The translations under genes were made by a program, and so were the position numbers. The notes under the pieces were generated by a model. It saw only the letters and a program-made list of their open reading frames with translations, did no database searches and had not been told where the DNA came from. From JAGTRP01 sp035655235 (GTDB lineage Bacteria; Pseudomonadota; Gammaproteobacteria; Burkholderiales; Rhodocyclaceae), in the NCBI GenBank assembly GCA_035655235.1, contig DASRUX010000271.1, positions 1 through 25,163 of the forward strand: DNA of 25,163 bases, written 5' to 3'. Of the stretch, positions 13,664 to 22,338 are shown piece after piece; position 1 is the first letter of the stretch; the number at the start of each line of letters is the position of its first letter.

Positions 13664-14914
13664 TCAATCCCCCGGATGGAGGTGGAAGAGGCGGGAAACC
13701 GCCGTCTGGAGCTGGGCGCGCTCGCTTCCCTCGGCCAGGTTCAGGGCCTGGGTCGGGGAATGGAGGAATTTGTTGGTAAGACGGTGGGACAGGTGCTCCA
13801 GCACCTTCTCGGGGGACTCGCCCTTGGCCATGAGCTTCATGGCATGTTCGATCTCGTGGCGGCGCATGCGCTCGGCGTGGTCCCGGAGCGACCGGATCAC
13901 CGGCACCGAATCCCGAGATTCCAGCCAGCTGAGGAAATTTTCCACCCGCGCGGCGATGATGGCCTCGGCCTGCACCACGGCCGCCTGACGGGATTCCAGG
14001 CCGCTTTCCACCACCTGGGCCAGGTCGTCCACGGTGTAGAGGAAGACGTCGTCCAGATCCCCCACCTCGATTTCGATATCCCGGGGCACGGCCAGGTCCA
14101 CCATGAACATGGGGCGGTGCCGGCGGGTCTTGACGGCGCGCTCCACCATGCCCAGGCCGATGATGGGCAGAGGGCTGGCGGTGCAGGAGACGATGATGTC
14201 GTGATTGGCCAGTTGCTCACCCAATTCGTCCAGGCGGATGGCGGTGCCGCCGTAGCGCTCGGCCAGGGCTTGGCCACGCTCGATGGTACGGTTGGCGACG
14301 GTGACCTGCTTGGGACTCTGGGCGCAGAAGTGGGCGGCGCACAGCTCGATCATCTCGCCGGCGCCGATGAACAGGATGCGCTGGTCGGCCACCGACTCGA
14401 AAATACGTTCCGCCAGATGGACGCCGGCCGCCGCCATGGAGACGATGTTGGCGCCGATGGCGGTGGTGCTGCGCACCTCCTTGGCCACCGCGAAGGAGCG
14501 CTGGAACATCTTGTGGAGCATGGTGCCCAGGGTGCCGGCCTCTTCGGCGACCCGCACCGCGTCCTTCATCTGGCCCAGGATCTGGGGCTCGCCGATGACC
14601 ATGGAATCCAGGCCGCTGGCCACCCGGAAGGCATGGCGCACGGCTTCCGGCTGGGGATAGGTGTAGAGGTAGGGCTGGATGTCGGCGCGGGTCACCCGGT
14701 GGTATTCCGCCAGCCAGTCGGCCGCCGCTTCCGGCTTGTCGGTGGCGCAGTACAGCTCCATCCGGTTGCAGGTGGACAGGATGGCCGCTTCCTTCACCGG
14801 CTTGGCATCCACCAGATGGGACAGGGCCTGGGGCAGGCTCTCGGCGTGGAAAGCCACCCGCTCGCGGATGGCGAGGGGGGCGGAATGGTGATTGATGCCT
14901 AGGGTGAAGATCAC
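13664..14914 (-). CDS. hemA: Glutamyl-tRNA reductase
   Basis: First committed step of C5-pathway tetrapyrrole synthesis: NADPH-dependent reduction of Glu-tRNA to glutamate-1-semialdehyde. 416 residues. N-terminal catalytic domain MIFTLGINHHSAPLAIRERV with active-site Cys49 in ILSTCNRMELYC. SMVIGEPQILGQMKDAV follows. The NADPH domain has ILFIGAGEMIELCAAHF. The C-terminal dimerisation helix region ends the protein. The start is GTG at 14914 (M-I-F-T-L-G alignment leaves no other choice). An extended -10 promoter lies just upstream, and cysA ends 78 nt upstream on the same strand. Here hemA and prfA, often neighbours, are separated by the oppositely oriented cyclase gene. Confidence 0.97.
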   Translation of the reverse strand: MIFTLGINHHSAPLAIRERVAFHAESLPQALSHLVDAKPVKEAAILSTCNRMELYCATDKPEAAADWLAEYHRVTRADIQPYLYTYPQPEAVRHAFRVASGLDSMVIGEPQILGQMKDAVRVAEEAGTLGTMLHKMFQRSFAVAKEVRSTTAIGANIVSMAAAGVHLAERIFESVADQRILFIGAGEMIELCAAHFCAQSPKQVTVANRTIERGQALAERYGGTAIRLDELGEQLANHDIIVSCTASPLPIIGLGMVERAVKTRRHRPMFMVDLAVPRDIEIEVGDLDDVFLYTVDDLAQVVESGLESRQAAVVQAEAIIAARVENFLSWLESRDSVPVIRSLRDHAERMRRHEIEHAMKLMAKGESPEKVLEHLSHRLTNKFLHSPTQALNLAEGSERAQLQTAVSRLFHLHPGD

Positions 14915-14949
14915 TGGTGCTGGAGGCCTGACGCGCGAATTCTCAGCAA

Positions 14950-14958
14950 ATTATAGCA
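14950..14958 (-). promoter_or_regulatory. Extended -10 promoter for hemA
   Basis: On the minus strand the sequence reads TGCTATAAT: a perfect TATAAT (14955-14950) preceded by the TGn extension. It lies about 36 nt upstream of the hemA GTG, with an expected leader of about 28 nt. No strong -35 is present. It implies hemA has its own promoter although cysA lies upstream on the same strand. Confidence 0.6.
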
Positions 14959-14992
14959 CTTGGCCCCCAACGTCCATTTGAGGTCCGTCAGC

Positions 14993-16056
<1,064 letters not shown>

Positions 16057-16060
<4 letters not shown>

Positions 16061-16923
16061 TGGGTCTTCTCCGGCGCCAGCACGGTGTTGAGCATTTCCG
16101 TCTCCTTCTTCATGCGCCACTCGACGATGGTCTTGGCCACCAGGGTGACCAGGGCGAGCAGCGCCAGGACGGAAGCGGCGGCAAAGGCGCCGATCTGGTT
16201 GTATTCGTTGTAGAGAATCTCGACGTGGAGCGGCAGGGTGTTGGTTTCGCCGCGGATATGGCCGGAAACCACGCTCACCGCGCCGAATTCGCCCATGGCC
16301 CGGGCATTGGCCAGGATGACGCCGTACAGCAGGCCCCACTTGATATTGGGCAGGGTCACCCGCCAGAACATCTGCCAGCCGCTGGCCCCCAGGGAAACCG
16401 CCGCCTCTTCCTCATCCTTGCCCTGGGACTGCATCAGGGGAATCAGCTCCCTGGCGATGAAGGGGAAGGTGATGAACAGGGTGGCGATGATCATGCCGGG
16501 GATGGCGAAGATAATCTTGATGTCGTGCTCGGACAACCACGGACCAAAGGCCCCCTGAGCGCCGAAGATGAGGATGAAGATGAGGCCCGCCACCACCGGG
16601 CTCACGGCGAAGGGGAGGTCGATGAGGGTGAGCAGGAGGCTCTTGCCCCGGAAATCGAACTTGGCGATGGCCCAGGCCGCCGCCACCCCGAACAGGATGT
16701 TGAAGGGCAGCACCGTCAGGGCGATGGCGACGGTGAGGAAGACGGCGGAGCGGGTCTCTGGCTCCTTCAGGGCCTCGACATAGGCGGGCCAGCCCTGGGC
16801 GAAGGCTTCGACGAAGACCGCCAGGAGCGGCAAGCCGAGGAAGAAGAAGAGGAAGCCGAGGCCGACGGCCAGCAGCGTGTAGCGGACCCAAACCGGTTCC
16901 TCGGTGGCGCGGCGATTCTTCAT
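16057..16923 (-). CDS. cysW: Sulfate ABC importer permease CysW
   Basis: Inner-membrane permease, 288 residues, about six TM segments starting with YTLLAVGLGFLFFFLGLPLLAVF. The EAA loop contacting CysA is seen as EEEAAVSLGASGWQMFWRVT. The following segment NARAMGEFGAVSVVSGHIRG is the typical CysW signature. ATG at 16923 (MKNRRATEEP) overlaps the cysT stop by 4 nt; the open frame further upstream is an overlap with the cysT end and is rejected. Forms a heterodimer with CysT. Confidence 0.95.
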
Positions 16924-17801
16924 GACTGCGCCCCCGCCAGGCCGGCCCGGCCCGCGGCCGCTTCCAGGGGCTCGGTATTGCGGTGCCGGTTGGCCGCCCA
17001 CCATTGCAGGAGATTGACCCCGAGCAGCATCACGAAGGACATGGCGAGCATGACTGTGGCCAGGGCCGTGGCGCCCAGCACGTCGTACTGCTCCAGCTTG
17101 GAGATGATGAGGAGCGGGGTGATTTCGGAAACCAGGGGCATGTTGCCGGCGATGAAGATGACTGAGCCGTATTCGCCGACGGCCCGGGCGAAGGCCAGGG
17201 CGAAGCCGGTGAGGAGCGCCGGGAAGATGGCCGGGAAGATGACCTTGGCGAAGGTCTGCCAGCGGGAGGCGCCCAGGGAAGCGGCCGCTTCCTCCACCTC
17301 CGCCTCGATGTCCTCGATCACCGGCTGTAGGGTGCGGACCACGAAAGGCAGGGTGATGAAGGTGAGGGCGAAGACGATGCCGAGCGGCGTGTAGGCCACC
17401 TTGATGCCCAGGGGCTCCAGCCAGCGGCCGATCCAGCCGTTGCCGGCGTAGAGGGTGGCGAGGGTGATGCCGGCCACGGCGGTGGGCAGGGCGAAGGGCA
17501 GGTCCACCAGGGCATCCACGAAACGCTTGCCGGGGAAGGGGTAGCGCACCAGGATCCAGGCCACGATGAGGCCGAAAAAGCCATTGATGGTGGCCGCCAG
17601 CAGGGAAGCCCCGAAGGTCACCCGGAAGGAGGCCAGGGCCCGCTCGCCGGTGGCGATATCGAGGATCTGGGCGAACCCCAGGTCCCCCGCCTTCATCACC
17701 AGCCCGGCCAGGGGCAGGAGGATGAGCAGGGACAGATAGACCAGGGTATAGCCCAATGCCAGGCTGAAGCCTGGCAGGACACGTCGGCTGTTACTCGCCA
17801 T
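16920..17801 (-). CDS. cysT: Sulfate ABC importer permease CysT (CysU)
   Basis: Inner-membrane permease, 293 residues, hydrophobic with about six TM segments. N-terminal VLPGFSLALGYTLVYLSLLILLPLAGL is typical of CysT. The EAA motif is EEAAASLGASRWQTFAKVIFP, followed by AFARAVGEYGSVIFIAGNMP, the hallmark of this subunit. ATG at 17801 follows the sbp TAA with no gap, so it is likely translated by coupling. Paralogous to cysW. Confidence 0.95.
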   Translation of the reverse strand: MASNSRRVLPGFSLALGYTLVYLSLLILLPLAGLVMKAGDLGFAQILDIATGERALASFRVTFGASLLAATINGFFGLIVAWILVRYPFPGKRFVDALVDLPFALPTAVAGITLATLYAGNGWIGRWLEPLGIKVAYTPLGIVFALTFITLPFVVRTLQPVIEDIEAEVEEAAASLGASRWQTFAKVIFPAIFPALLTGFALAFARAVGEYGSVIFIAGNMPLVSEITPLLIISKLEQYDVLGATALATVMLAMSFVMLLGVNLLQWWAANRHRNTEPLEAAAGRAGLAGAQS

Positions 17802-18800
17802 TTATTTGCTTTGGTAGATTTGATCGAAGCTGCCGCCGTCCTTGAAGTGGGCGGCGAAGGCCTTGGCGGCGCCGCCGAACACCTCGTCCACCGTAAAGGT
17901 CTTCACAGCCGGGAACTGGGCAGCGTATTTCTTAAGGATATCCTGATCCCGGGGCCGCAGGTAGTTCTGGGCGGCATTCTCCTGGCCTTCCTTGGACCAC
18001 AGGTAGTCCAGGTAGGCCTGGGCCTGCTTGCGGGTGTTCTTCTTGTCCACCACCTTATCCACCACGGCCACGGGGAACTCGGTCTGCATGGTCAGGCTCG
18101 GGTACACCAGGTCGAAATTGCCCTTGCCGAATTCCTTGGCGATCAACTCGGCCTCGCACTCGAAGGTGATGAGTACGTCGCCCATGCGGCGCTGCATGAA
18201 GGTGGTGGTGGCATCCCGGCCGCCGGCGGCGAACAGGGGCGCGTTCTTCAGCACCTTGCCGACGAATTCCTGGGCGGTCTTGTCGTTGCCGCCGGGTTGC
18301 TTCAAGGCCCAGGCCCAGGCGGACAGGTAGCTGTTACGGCCGTTGCCGGTGTTCTTGGGGTGGGGCAGGATCACCTGCACCCCGGGCTTGGCCAGGTCGC
18401 CCCAGTCCTTGATGGCCAGGGGATTGCCCTTTCTCACGATGAAGATCATCGCCGAGGTGTAGGGGGAGGCGTTATTGGGAAATTTCTTGGGCCAGTCCTT
18501 GGCGACCAGGCCCTTTTCGGCCAGGAATTCCACATCGTTGGCCTGGTTCATGGTCACCACGTCGCCTTCCAGGCCGTCGGCCACGGCCCGGACCTGCTTG
18601 CTGGAACCGCCGTGGGATTGCTTGACCTCGATGTTCTCGCCGGTCTTCTGCTTCCAGTATTTCTGGAACAGGGGGTTGTAGTCCTTGAACACGTCCCGGG
18701 CCACGTCGTAGGAGACGTTCAGGAGAACCGCGTCGGCATGGACGGAGCCGGCGACCAGCGCGACCAGCAGGCCGGCAAGGAGTTGGGGGAATTTTTTCAT
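17802..18800 (-). CDS. sbp: Periplasmic sulfate-binding protein
   Basis: Captures sulfate in the periplasm and delivers it to CysTWA. 332 residues with a Sec signal peptide (MKKFPQLLAGLLVALVAGSVHA, cut before DAVLLNVSYD). The mature protein has the family marks LLNVSYDVARDVFKDYN, SHGGSSKQVRAVADGL (anion-binding SGGSS-like loop), DVVTMNQANDVEFLA and a region ILPHPKNTGNGRNSYLSAWAWAL. The family includes thiosulfate-preferring CysP, so sulfate versus thiosulfate is not certain. GAGGG lies 7 nt before the ATG. First gene of the importer operon, divergent from the Pal-like gene. Confidence 0.94.
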   Translation of the reverse strand: MKKFPQLLAGLLVALVAGSVHADAVLLNVSYDVARDVFKDYNPLFQKYWKQKTGENIEVKQSHGGSSKQVRAVADGLEGDVVTMNQANDVEFLAEKGLVAKDWPKKFPNNASPYTSAMIFIVRKGNPLAIKDWGDLAKPGVQVILPHPKNTGNGRNSYLSAWAWALKQPGGNDKTAQEFVGKVLKNAPLFAAGGRDATTTFMQRRMGDVLITFECEAELIAKEFGKGNFDLVYPSLTMQTEFPVAVVDKVVDKKNTRKQAQAYLDYLWSKEGQENAAQNYLRPRDQDILKKYAAQFPAVKTFTVDEVFGGAAKAFAAHFKDGGSFDQIYQSK

Positions 18801-18971
18801 GGCAAGCCCTCGTTCTGGATGCCTGGAACTTTAGCGGATGCCGATATAACCCCAAAGACGGAATATTCATTTGATTATTACCCGCCAGAATAACCCCCAT
18901 GAGGGCACTGGCCGGAAGGCGGTCAAGAAGCTATCATCTCGCCTCTGCCAAGCCCCCGAAAAAACAAAGAC
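18801..18971. promoter_or_regulatory. Divergent control region between sbp and the Pal-like gene
   Basis: 171 nt with an A+T-rich island (about 18844-18893) standing out from GC-rich surroundings. It contains the palindrome GAATATTC at 18861-18868 and a weak minus-strand -10-like TATATC near 18844-18849. On the plus strand TATCAT at 18932-18937 could serve the Pal-like gene. A CysB-type activator would be expected for sulfate import in this group, and its sites are AT-rich and poorly conserved, but I cannot define one from sequence. Confidence 0.35.
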
Positions 18972-19541
18972 ATGCGCCACACCCTTCCCATCGCCGCCCT
19001 GCTCCCTCTTATGCTGGCGGCCTGCGCTTCCTCGCCGAACATGCCGGTCAAGGCCATCGACCAGAGCGGCACCCTCAAGGTCCATCCCGGCCTGCTGGGC
19101 CAGCCGGTTCCGCCGGAGCTGCAACCCCTGGACGCTCCCGCCGCCAGCGTCGCGGAAGGCGCTCCGGGCATGACGGGCGAGGCCCAGTCCACCGGCGTCC
19201 TGAAGGACAACGAGCGCAGCGTCTATTTCGACCTGGACAGTACCGACATCCGGCCGACCGCAGCCACCGTCCTCAAGGTCCACGCCGATCGCCTGGCCAA
19301 GAACGCCAACGCCCGCGTCCGGGTTGAGGGCAATGCCGACGAGCGCGGCCCCGCCGACTACAACCGCAAGCTGGGCCTCAAGCGGGCCGAAGCCGTCCGG
19401 CAATTCCTGGTTTCCAACGGCGCCGCCGAGAAGCAGGTGAAGGCCGTCAGCCGCGGCGAATCGAACCCGAAGCTCAGGGGCCACGACGAGGAGTCCTGGG
19501 CCGAGAACCGCCGCGCCGACATCGTCTACGAGAAGGAATAA
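18972..19541 (+). CDS. Pal-like OmpA-domain lipoprotein
   Basis: 189-residue lipoprotein: signal MRHTLPIAALLPLMLAAC with lipobox LAAC, then a Pro/Ala-rich linker (about 20-75), then an OmpA C-terminal peptidoglycan-binding domain (about 80-188). Key residues are in SVYFDLDSTDIRPTAATVL, VEGNADERGPADYNRKLGLK and RAEAVRQFLVSNG, with the Asp/Arg pair that contacts diaminopimelate. It resembles Pal, but no tol genes are adjacent and the linker is longer than usual, so I give no symbol. Probably anchors outer membrane to the cell wall. ATG at 18972 has only a weak RBS. The kinase gene starts 11 nt downstream, so the two are likely co-transcribed. Confidence 0.88.
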   Translation: MRHTLPIAALLPLMLAACASSPNMPVKAIDQSGTLKVHPGLLGQPVPPELQPLDAPAASVAEGAPGMTGEAQSTGVLKDNERSVYFDLDSTDIRPTAATVLKVHADRLAKNANARVRVEGNADERGPADYNRKLGLKRAEAVRQFLVSNGAAEKQVKAVSRGESNPKLRGHDEESWAENRRADIVYEKE

Positions 19542-19552
19542 GGGAACGGGGC

Positions 19553-20914
19553 ATGACTGACAAAGCGAACGGTCTGCCCCTCCCCCCCGGCCTGCAGGAC
19601 CGCTACGAGGTCCGGCGGGAAATCGGCCGGGGCGCCACCGGCATCGTCTATCTCGGCACCGATGTCTATAACCGCCGGGACGTGGCCATCAAGGTGGCCC
19701 ACCCGCACATCTTCCAGGAATCGGAAGAAAACGCCCTCACCCGAAAGGCCTGGCTGAACGAGGTTCACCTGGCCGGCAGCCTCAAGCATCCCTATATCGT
19801 CGAGGTGTTCGATGCGGGGGTCGGCCCGGACACCGCCTGGCTGGTGATGGAATACCTGCCCCACGGCACCCTGGAGCCCTTCGTCCGCCCGGACAACCTG
19901 CGCCCCCTCCACGAGGTGCTGGAGATCGTCTACAAGTGCGCCAGCGCCCTGGACTACGCCTGCCGCAACGGCATCATCCACCGGGACGTGAAGCCGGCCA
20001 ACCTGCAATACGTCGGCCCCGGCGAAGCCAAGGTCTGCGATTTCGGCGCCGCCTACTGGAGCCGCAACGACGCCACCCAGATTCTGGACATCGGCTCCCT
20101 GGCCTACATGTCGCCGGAACTGTTCAATCAGTCCATCACCCCCCAGGCGGACATCTACGCCCTGGGCGTGGTGCTCTTCCAGCTCCTCACCGGCCGCCTG
20201 CCCTTCCAGGCCGACAGCCAGGCGGCCCTGATCTACGCCATCATGAAGGGGGAACGGCCGGCGCTCCTTTCCCTGCGGGCCGAACTGCCCACCGAACTGG
20301 AAGCCCTGGTAAACCGCATGCTGGCCCCCAGCCTGGAGAACCGCCACCCCAACTGGAACGAGGTCCTCAAAGACCTCACCGTGCTGCTCCAGCGGCTACG
20401 GGTGGATGCTGCCAGCACCGTAGCAACCCCAAAAATCCGCCGGGCGGCCCACGCCGAAATCTATGACGAACTGCGCCAGCTTCCCCTTCTGGAAGAATTC
20501 AACGACGCCCAGCTCTGGGAACTGCTGCGCAGCTCCCGCTGGTACCAGGTCCCCGAAGGCACGGTGCTGATCACCGAAGGGGCGCCGGCCAGCTCCTGCT
20601 ACCTGCTCTTGACCGGAGAGGCCAAGGTGACCCAGCAGGGCAAGCTGATGAATTGGCTGTCGCCGGGGACCATTTTCGGGGAACTGGCCTTCGCCACCCG
20701 GGACCCCGCTCCCCGGGCCGCCACGGTGGTCGCCGCCGGCAACGTGACCGTCGGCAAGTGGCCCTACGACAGCCTGCGCAAGGCTTCCCCCGAGGTGCAG
20801 AACAAGATGCTGCAAATCTTCTTCCGCCTGGCGGCGGAACGCCTACGGCAGGCCGACGAGCAGTACCTGCTCCTCTACCGGCAATACATGAAGGCCAAGC
20901 AGGGCGGCGAATAG
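19553..20914 (+). CDS. Hanks-type Ser/Thr kinase fused to a cyclic-nucleotide-binding-like domain
   Basis: 453 residues, cytoplasmic (no TM segment). Kinase domain about 18-280: Gly-rich loop IGRGATGIVY, Lys47 in VAIKVA, Glu70 in the C-helix, HRDVKPAN with catalytic Asp145 and Asn150, DFG at 163-165, activation segment, and SPE at 187-189. All catalytic residues are present, so it should be active. After a linker, residues about 305-410 form a cNMP-type beta-roll: VPEGTVLITEGAPASSCYLLLTGEA, then a phosphate-cassette-like FGELAF (375-380) and PRAATVV with Arg388. Unusually for bacterial kinases, no PASTA, TM or TPR part is present. Good AGGGA site. Stop is 18 nt from the convergent hybE stop. 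Substrates unknown; co-transcription with the Pal-like gene is likely. Confidence 0.9.
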   Translation: MTDKANGLPLPPGLQDRYEVRREIGRGATGIVYLGTDVYNRRDVAIKVAHPHIFQESEENALTRKAWLNEVHLAGSLKHPYIVEVFDAGVGPDTAWLVMEYLPHGTLEPFVRPDNLRPLHEVLEIVYKCASALDYACRNGIIHRDVKPANLQYVGPGEAKVCDFGAAYWSRNDATQILDIGSLAYMSPELFNQSITPQADIYALGVVLFQLLTGRLPFQADSQAALIYAIMKGERPALLSLRAELPTELEALVNRMLAPSLENRHPNWNEVLKDLTVLLQRLRVDAASTVATPKIRRAAHAEIYDELRQLPLLEEFNDAQLWELLRSSRWYQVPEGTVLITEGAPASSCYLLLTGEAKVTQQGKLMNWLSPGTIFGELAFATRDPAPRAATVVAAGNVTVGKWPYDSLRKASPEVQNKMLQIFFRLAAERLRQADEQYLLLYRQYMKAKQGGE

Positions 20915-20932
20915 GAATCAGGCCGCCTGCAA

Positions 20933-21517
20933 CTACCGCTTGCCGGCCAGGCGCCGGAAGAAGGCCCGCCGGGAAGGCGCGGCGTCCTTGGCTTCCGCCG
21001 GAGCCGCGGGAGCCTCCGGTTGGGGTGCCGGCGCGGCGGGGGTTTCGGCGGCCGGCGGCGGAGGCGGCGGCGCGAAAGCGGTGCGTAGCGCATCCCCGGC
21101 GGCCGCCAGAGCCGAGGTCATGTCCGGCAGGTTGGTCACCGGGGCAATCAAGGGGCAATACTGGTAAGGGCCGATGTCCGGATCGTCGTCGGCGATGAAT
21201 TGCAGGGTGCCGCAGGGCAGTTCCACGTAGCGGCGCTCGCCGGCGGGGATGTCGCCCCACACCTGGCCGCCGCCGGAAATCAGGAATAAGTTCAGGAACC
21301 AGGGGGTGACCACCACGCCCACCCAATCGCCCTTGTAGGGCCGAAACCCGACAGCGGCGACACCGAGCTTGGGATTCACGAAGGGCATATCCTTCATGCG
21401 CGTTTCCCAGACTTGCCGGTAATGGGCTTCCAGGAATTCCGTCGGATCGTCCTGCCGAGGCACGGCGGGGCGGATGGGCGGCGGTTGCAGGGCGGGCTTG
21501 CGGATGCGGTCAGTCAT
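20933..21517 (-). CDS. hybE: [NiFe] hydrogenase assembly chaperone, HybE/HupJ family, with proline-rich tail
   Basis: 194 residues. The core (about 25-145) shows the family pattern FVNPKLGVAAVGFRPYKGDWVGVVVTPWF with NLFLISGG, WGDI and DIGPYQYCPLIAP. HybE-type proteins assist hydrogenase assembly; E. coli HybE interacts with the Tat signal of the small subunit HybO. Residues about 149-180 are low-complexity Pro/Ala, and the end is SRRAFFRRLA at 182-191, resembling a Tat twin-arginine motif but at the C-terminus. ATG at 21517 overlaps the end of the hypC gene by 8 nt; the open frame upstream to 21598 is a shadow. Last visible gene of the hyb operon. Confidence 0.9.
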   Translation of the reverse strand: MTDRIRKPALQPPPIRPAVPRQDDPTEFLEAHYRQVWETRMKDMPFVNPKLGVAAVGFRPYKGDWVGVVVTPWFLNLFLISGGGQVWGDIPAGERRYVELPCGTLQFIADDDPDIGPYQYCPLIAPVTNLPDMTSALAAAGDALRTAFAPPPPPPAAETPAAPAPQPEAPAAPAEAKDAAPSRRAFFRRLAGKR

Positions 21518-21791
21518 GGCGGATGGAATCCAGGTCGCGGAAATGGCGGGCCGGATCGTAATCGTCTTCCAGGGAAGCCGCCAGGGCGCCGAGGGCATCC
21601 TCGATGAGGGCCCGCTCCTCGTCCTCCACCGTTTCCTTGGCGAGGCCTAGGGAAGTCAGCACCCAGGTACCCACCGGCTGGGGGCCGATGAGCATCATGT
21701 TGACCCGCTCCCGCTGGCCGTCCCGCTCGACCCAGGCGAAGTCCCCCTCGCCTTCCCACTCGACCACCTGCTTGGGGATGGACAGGCACAT
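21510..21791 (-). CDS. hybG: HypC/HybG/HupF-family hydrogenase maturation chaperone
   Basis: 93 residues starting MCLSIPKQVVEW. The N-terminal Cys2 after Met removal and the following IP are the family's functional signature: the Cys helps carry the Fe(CN)2CO moiety with HypD and escorts the large-subunit precursor. The rest is the small OB-like fold (VNMMLIGPQPVGTWVLTSLGLA) plus an acidic helical tail. It could be the general HypC or the hydrogenase-2-specific HybG; its place in the structural operon argues for HybG/HupF. ATG at 21791 shares its first A with the hybD stop (TGATG). Confidence 0.9.
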   Translation of the reverse strand: MCLSIPKQVVEWEGEGDFAWVERDGQRERVNMMLIGPQPVGTWVLTSLGLAKETVEDEERALIEDALGALAASLEDDYDPARHFRDLDSIRHD

Positions 21792-22270
21792 CAGGCCTTC
21801 TCCTCGACCTTCAGCCCCAGGCCCCGCAACTCGGCCACCGCCATGGCGACCAGTTCGGGCACCTTGGCGGCGATTTCCGGGGTCAGCTCCATGCCGGTGT
21901 CCAGGGAGGCCGGCTGGATGCCGACGATGGACGCGTACTTAGGCGCCCGGTCCTCGAATTCCAGGCTGGCGAGGACATCGGAGAGGCTCACCTGATGGGG
22001 CGAGAGCTTGGTCTTGAAGAACACCGGCACCTCGTCGCCTTTGAGAAGGATGGGGGTGCCCGGCGCCTTACCGTGGCGGACGCAATCCACCACGACCAGG
22101 GCATCCAGGCTTTCCAGCTGGTCAAGCATTTCCATACCGCAGGTGCCGCCGTCGATGACTTCCACTTCCGGCGGCAGATGGTATTCCTCTTCCAGACGCT
22201 CCACGGCGCGCACGCCGACGCCTTCGTCGGAGAGGAGGATGTTGCCGATACCGAGCACTACTACGCGCAT
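21791..22270 (-). CDS. hybD: Hydrogenase maturation endopeptidase, HybD/HyaD family
   Basis: Nickel-dependent endopeptidase that removes the C-terminal tail of the large subunit after metal insertion. 159 residues from ATG at 22270. Ni-binding residues match the E. coli HybD pattern: Glu16 in LLSDEGVGVRAVE, Asp62 in VVVDCV, and His92 in LSPHQVSLSDVL. The N-terminal MRVVVLGIGN is typical. A frame-open start 5 codons upstream is unlikely as it runs into the terminator's T-tract side. TGGAG serves as the RBS. Preceded by a strong terminator-like hairpin separating it from hybC, its probable substrate gene. Overlaps hypC by one base. Confidence 0.95.
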   Translation of the reverse strand: MRVVVLGIGNILLSDEGVGVRAVERLEEEYHLPPEVEVIDGGTCGMEMLDQLESLDALVVVDCVRHGKAPGTPILLKGDEVPVFFKTKLSPHQVSLSDVLASLEFEDRAPKYASIVGIQPASLDTGMELTPEIAAKVPELVAMAVAELRGLGLKVEEKA

Positions 22271-22283
22271 GAAAACTCCAGAC

Positions 22284-22312
22284 AAAAAAAGGGCGCGAGC
22301 AGTGTCGCGCCC
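22284..22312 (-). terminator. Intrinsic terminator/attenuator between hybC and hybD
   Basis: Perfect 8-bp inverted repeat GGGCGCGA (22291-22298) and TCGCGCCC (22305-22312) with a 6-nt loop. In the minus-strand transcript it is followed directly by seven U (22290-22284). It starts 26 nt after the hybC stop and ends 13 nt before the hybD start. It has all elements of a rho-independent terminator. An imperfect second hairpin (22315-22333) precedes it. Because hybD, hypC and hybE continue in the same direction, it likely works as a partial terminator. Confidence 0.85.
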
Positions 22313-22338
22313 GAAGCGACGGAATACGTTGCTTTAGA

